NCBI RefSeq assembly: GCF_000332475.2
Contig: NZ_AOGX02000011.1
Location: 1-7,189 of the forward strand
Reading direction: 5' to 3'
Source of the DNA: Leptospira yanagawae serovar Saopaulo str. Sao Paulo = ATCC 700523
GTDB taxonomy: Bacteria > Spirochaetota > Leptospiria > Leptospirales > Leptospiraceae
Length of the DNA stretch: 7,189 nt
Below are positions 6,221-7,189 of the stretch, piece after piece. Made by a program: the position numbers and the translations under genes. The notes beneath the pieces are model-generated. The model was not told the origin of the DNA, did not search any database, and saw nothing but the letters and a program-made list of their open reading frames with translations. Within the stretch, counting starts at the first letter, position 1. Each line of letters begins with the position of its first letter.

Positions 6221-6910
6221 ATGAATCTTTTTTATAAAATTATTTTGATCTCTTTAATTATGTTAATCAATTGCTTATCGAGAAATGCTGCTAGATTAAG
6301 TGAGCTGCCACTAAAGCAATTCGAAACCGATTTTGTAAAATTAGAGATAAATTTAAATAATTTTAATCCATCTGACACTGATTTTGAAATTTACATTCAA
6401 GACATTGACTCTTTTTATAAAAATCCGAATGTCTTTTCCCCAACTTTCTACTTTGATGGAAAACCTAAATCAAATTCTATTACGCTTTCGCTTCCAAAAG
6501 GCAAATACGTTGGATTTATTTCTCTAAGTTCAAAAGATTTGATTCCATATTATAGAAGTATATTATCATTCCACCACGTATATTTTGGTATTGATAAGGA
6601 ATATAAAAAAATTAAAAAGCTAAATACAATCTGTATTCAGGAAACAACTTTCTCAAATCGAATTGAAAACATTACTAATTGTAATATTTTAGATTTGAAT
6701 AGAGATTCTTTAATTCTTAATTTTACTTTAGAAAGTAAAAATGAAATTAATTATTCTACCTCTTTCTCTCTTCTTTGGTTCAGTTTTTCTTACGCATTTT
6801 TATCTGGTCCACAACAATATCCTTATGCTTTATTTTTAATTGGAAATGGATACTTGGGCATTCTTGTTAAACATTCATTAATTAACTTTGATAACCATGC
6901 TGAAATTTAA
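6221..6910 (+). CDS. Putative lipoprotein of unknown function
   Basis: From ATG 6221 the product is 229 aa and starts as a lipoprotein precursor: MNLFYK, a hydrophobic core, then LIN-C with Cys at residue 18, a relaxed lipobox as seen in spirochaetes. The next residues SRNAARLSEL are polar. I recognise no domain. A central stretch around ITLSLPKGKYVGFISLSS looks like beta strands, and the C-terminal 45 residues are unusually hydrophobic and aromatic (SLLWFSFSYAFL, then YALFLIGNGYLGILV), possibly a second membrane contact. The same frame is open upstream: ATG 6194 inside the attC right core would add nine residues (MRNKPIILH). I prefer 6221 because it puts the charged N-terminus directly before the hydrophobic core. 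It is the only gene of cassette 8 (6192-7087). Confidence 0.75.
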   Translation: MNLFYKIILISLIMLINCLSRNAARLSELPLKQFETDFVKLEINLNNFNPSDTDFEIYIQDIDSFYKNPNVFSPTFYFDGKPKSNSITLSLPKGKYVGFISLSSKDLIPYYRSILSFHHVYFGIDKEYKKIKKLNTICIQETTFSNRIENITNCNILDLNRDSLILNFTLESKNEINYSTSFSLLWFSFSYAFLSGPQQYPYALFLIGNGYLGILVKHSLINFDNHAEI

Positions 6911-6929
6911 CTTTAATCAGGTTTACTAC

Positions 6930-7093
6930 GCATAACAGCGACTTACCGCTACGCTTCGGCACAAGGCCTCGCTCGGCCTACGGCAAATTCCCCTTCTGGC
7001 ATTCGCCTTGCTTACGCAAGCTACATGCCAGTCCCTAACGTCCCGTTTCCGGGACTCAGGGTCGGGGAACTTCGGTAAGTCTATTCGTTATTC
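6930..7093 (+). repeat. attC-like site I (164 bp)
   Basis: Left core GCATAAC is at 6930-6936; right core GTTATTC at 7087-7093 is a variant brought by cassette 9. It is of the GACTTACCG/CGGTAAGTC subfamily and nearly identical to site F. The second stem AAATTCCCC at 6985-6993 pairs with GGGGAACTT at 7064-7072 except A6987 against C7070. Confidence 0.86.
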
Positions 7094-7113
7094 GCAATAG
7101 ATATAAAATAATT

Positions 7114-7189
7114 ATGAATAGAAAAATAACAAAAATATTAATTCTTTTCCTTTTGCTAAATTGCAAAAATTCAAATAGTTTGGAAAACA
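7114..7189 (+). CDS. N-terminal part of a putative lipoprotein (cassette 9)
   Basis: ATG 7114 is 26 nt after the cassette boundary, the spacing seen for the other genes. The 25 visible codons give MNRKITK, a leucine-rich core, and LLN-C with Cys at residue 17 followed by KNSNSLE, a good bacterial lipoprotein signal with a polar tether. The frame is open to the window edge. The mature protein is outside the window, so its role is unknown. Confidence 0.7.
   Translation, partial: MNRKITKILILFLLLNCKNSNSLEN

Larger units (their letters stand above)
1..7189 (+). mobile_element. Interior of an integron-type gene cassette array
   Basis: Nine attC-like repeats in direct orientation separate eight complete cassettes and parts of two more. 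Every supported gene is on the + strand and ends 9-19 nt before the left core of the next repeat. Each cassette's first 17-19 nt are the reverse complement of the 17-19 nt that end at its own repeat's left core, with usually one mismatch; neighbouring cassettes have different sequences there. In integrons the six bases after the cut G of the right core travel with the incoming cassette, so this linkage is the expected footprint of site-specific insertion of circles. No tyrosine recombinase (IntI), attI or array promoter is present, so this is an internal segment. The interpretation as an integron is an inference from architecture; repeats made by another recombinase remain possible. Confidence 0.82.

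Noticed and set aside
66..7093. CRISPR array
   Set aside because: Repeats are 160 bp or longer, spacers are 200-1300 bp and mostly coding, and no Cas-like gene is visible.
66..7093. Insertion sequences or miniature transposons as the source of the repeats
   Set aside because: The repeats are all in one orientation, placed just after stop codons, and their flanks are complementary across the unit rather than direct duplications. Cassette insertion explains this; transposition does not.
1..7189. tRNA or rRNA genes
   Set aside because: I saw no cloverleaf with a GTTCRA T-loop and no rRNA-like sequence; the stem-loops present are those of the attC sites.

Overview
The window is AT-rich (genes look to be below one third GC by eye) and is interrupted nine times by a GC-rich, highly structured repeat of 160-166 bp, always in the same orientation. 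The cassettes are compactly packed and all genes lie on the + strand. Permissive lipoprotein signals (LINC, LLNC) and signal-peptide-bearing outer-membrane barrels suggest a diderm bacterium, most likely a spirochaete of the Leptospira type. That assignment is an inference from style, not from a marker gene.

The repeats behave as attC recombination sites of an integron-type gene cassette array. Each starts with a left core (RYYYAAC-like, GCATAAC or GTATAAC) and ends with a right core (GTTATGC or GTTATAC), with nested complementary arms between. The key evidence is that the first 17-19 nt after each repeat are the reverse complement of the last 17-19 nt leading into the NEXT repeat, even though this sequence differs from cassette to cassette. 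This is expected if each unit was once a circle whose attC was cut after the G of its right core. It defines eight complete cassettes: 226-587, 588-1118, 1119-2178, 2179-2721, 2722-4102, 4103-5059, 5060-6191 and 6192-7087. A ninth is cut by the right edge, and the tail of another by the left edge. No integrase gene is present.

Layout: 1-225 is the tail of a cassette. Cassettes 1, 2 and 4 have no convincing gene; 2 and 4 are diverged copies of one another and sit directly upstream of the coding cassettes 3 and 5. Cassette 3 encodes an AbiJ-like abortive-infection protein. Cassette 5 encodes an unrecognised 396-aa protein with a hydrophobic C-terminal segment. Cassettes 6 and 7 encode signal-peptide-bearing predicted outer-membrane barrels, cassette 8 a putative lipoprotein, and cassette 9 the start of another lipoprotein.

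The genes do not form a pathway. They look like an interchangeable collection of phage-defence and cell-surface functions, each packaged as one gene plus one recombination site. Only 21-42 nt separate each cassette boundary from its start codon, so individual promoters are unlikely and expression probably depends on promoters further upstream, possibly in the noncoding cassettes.
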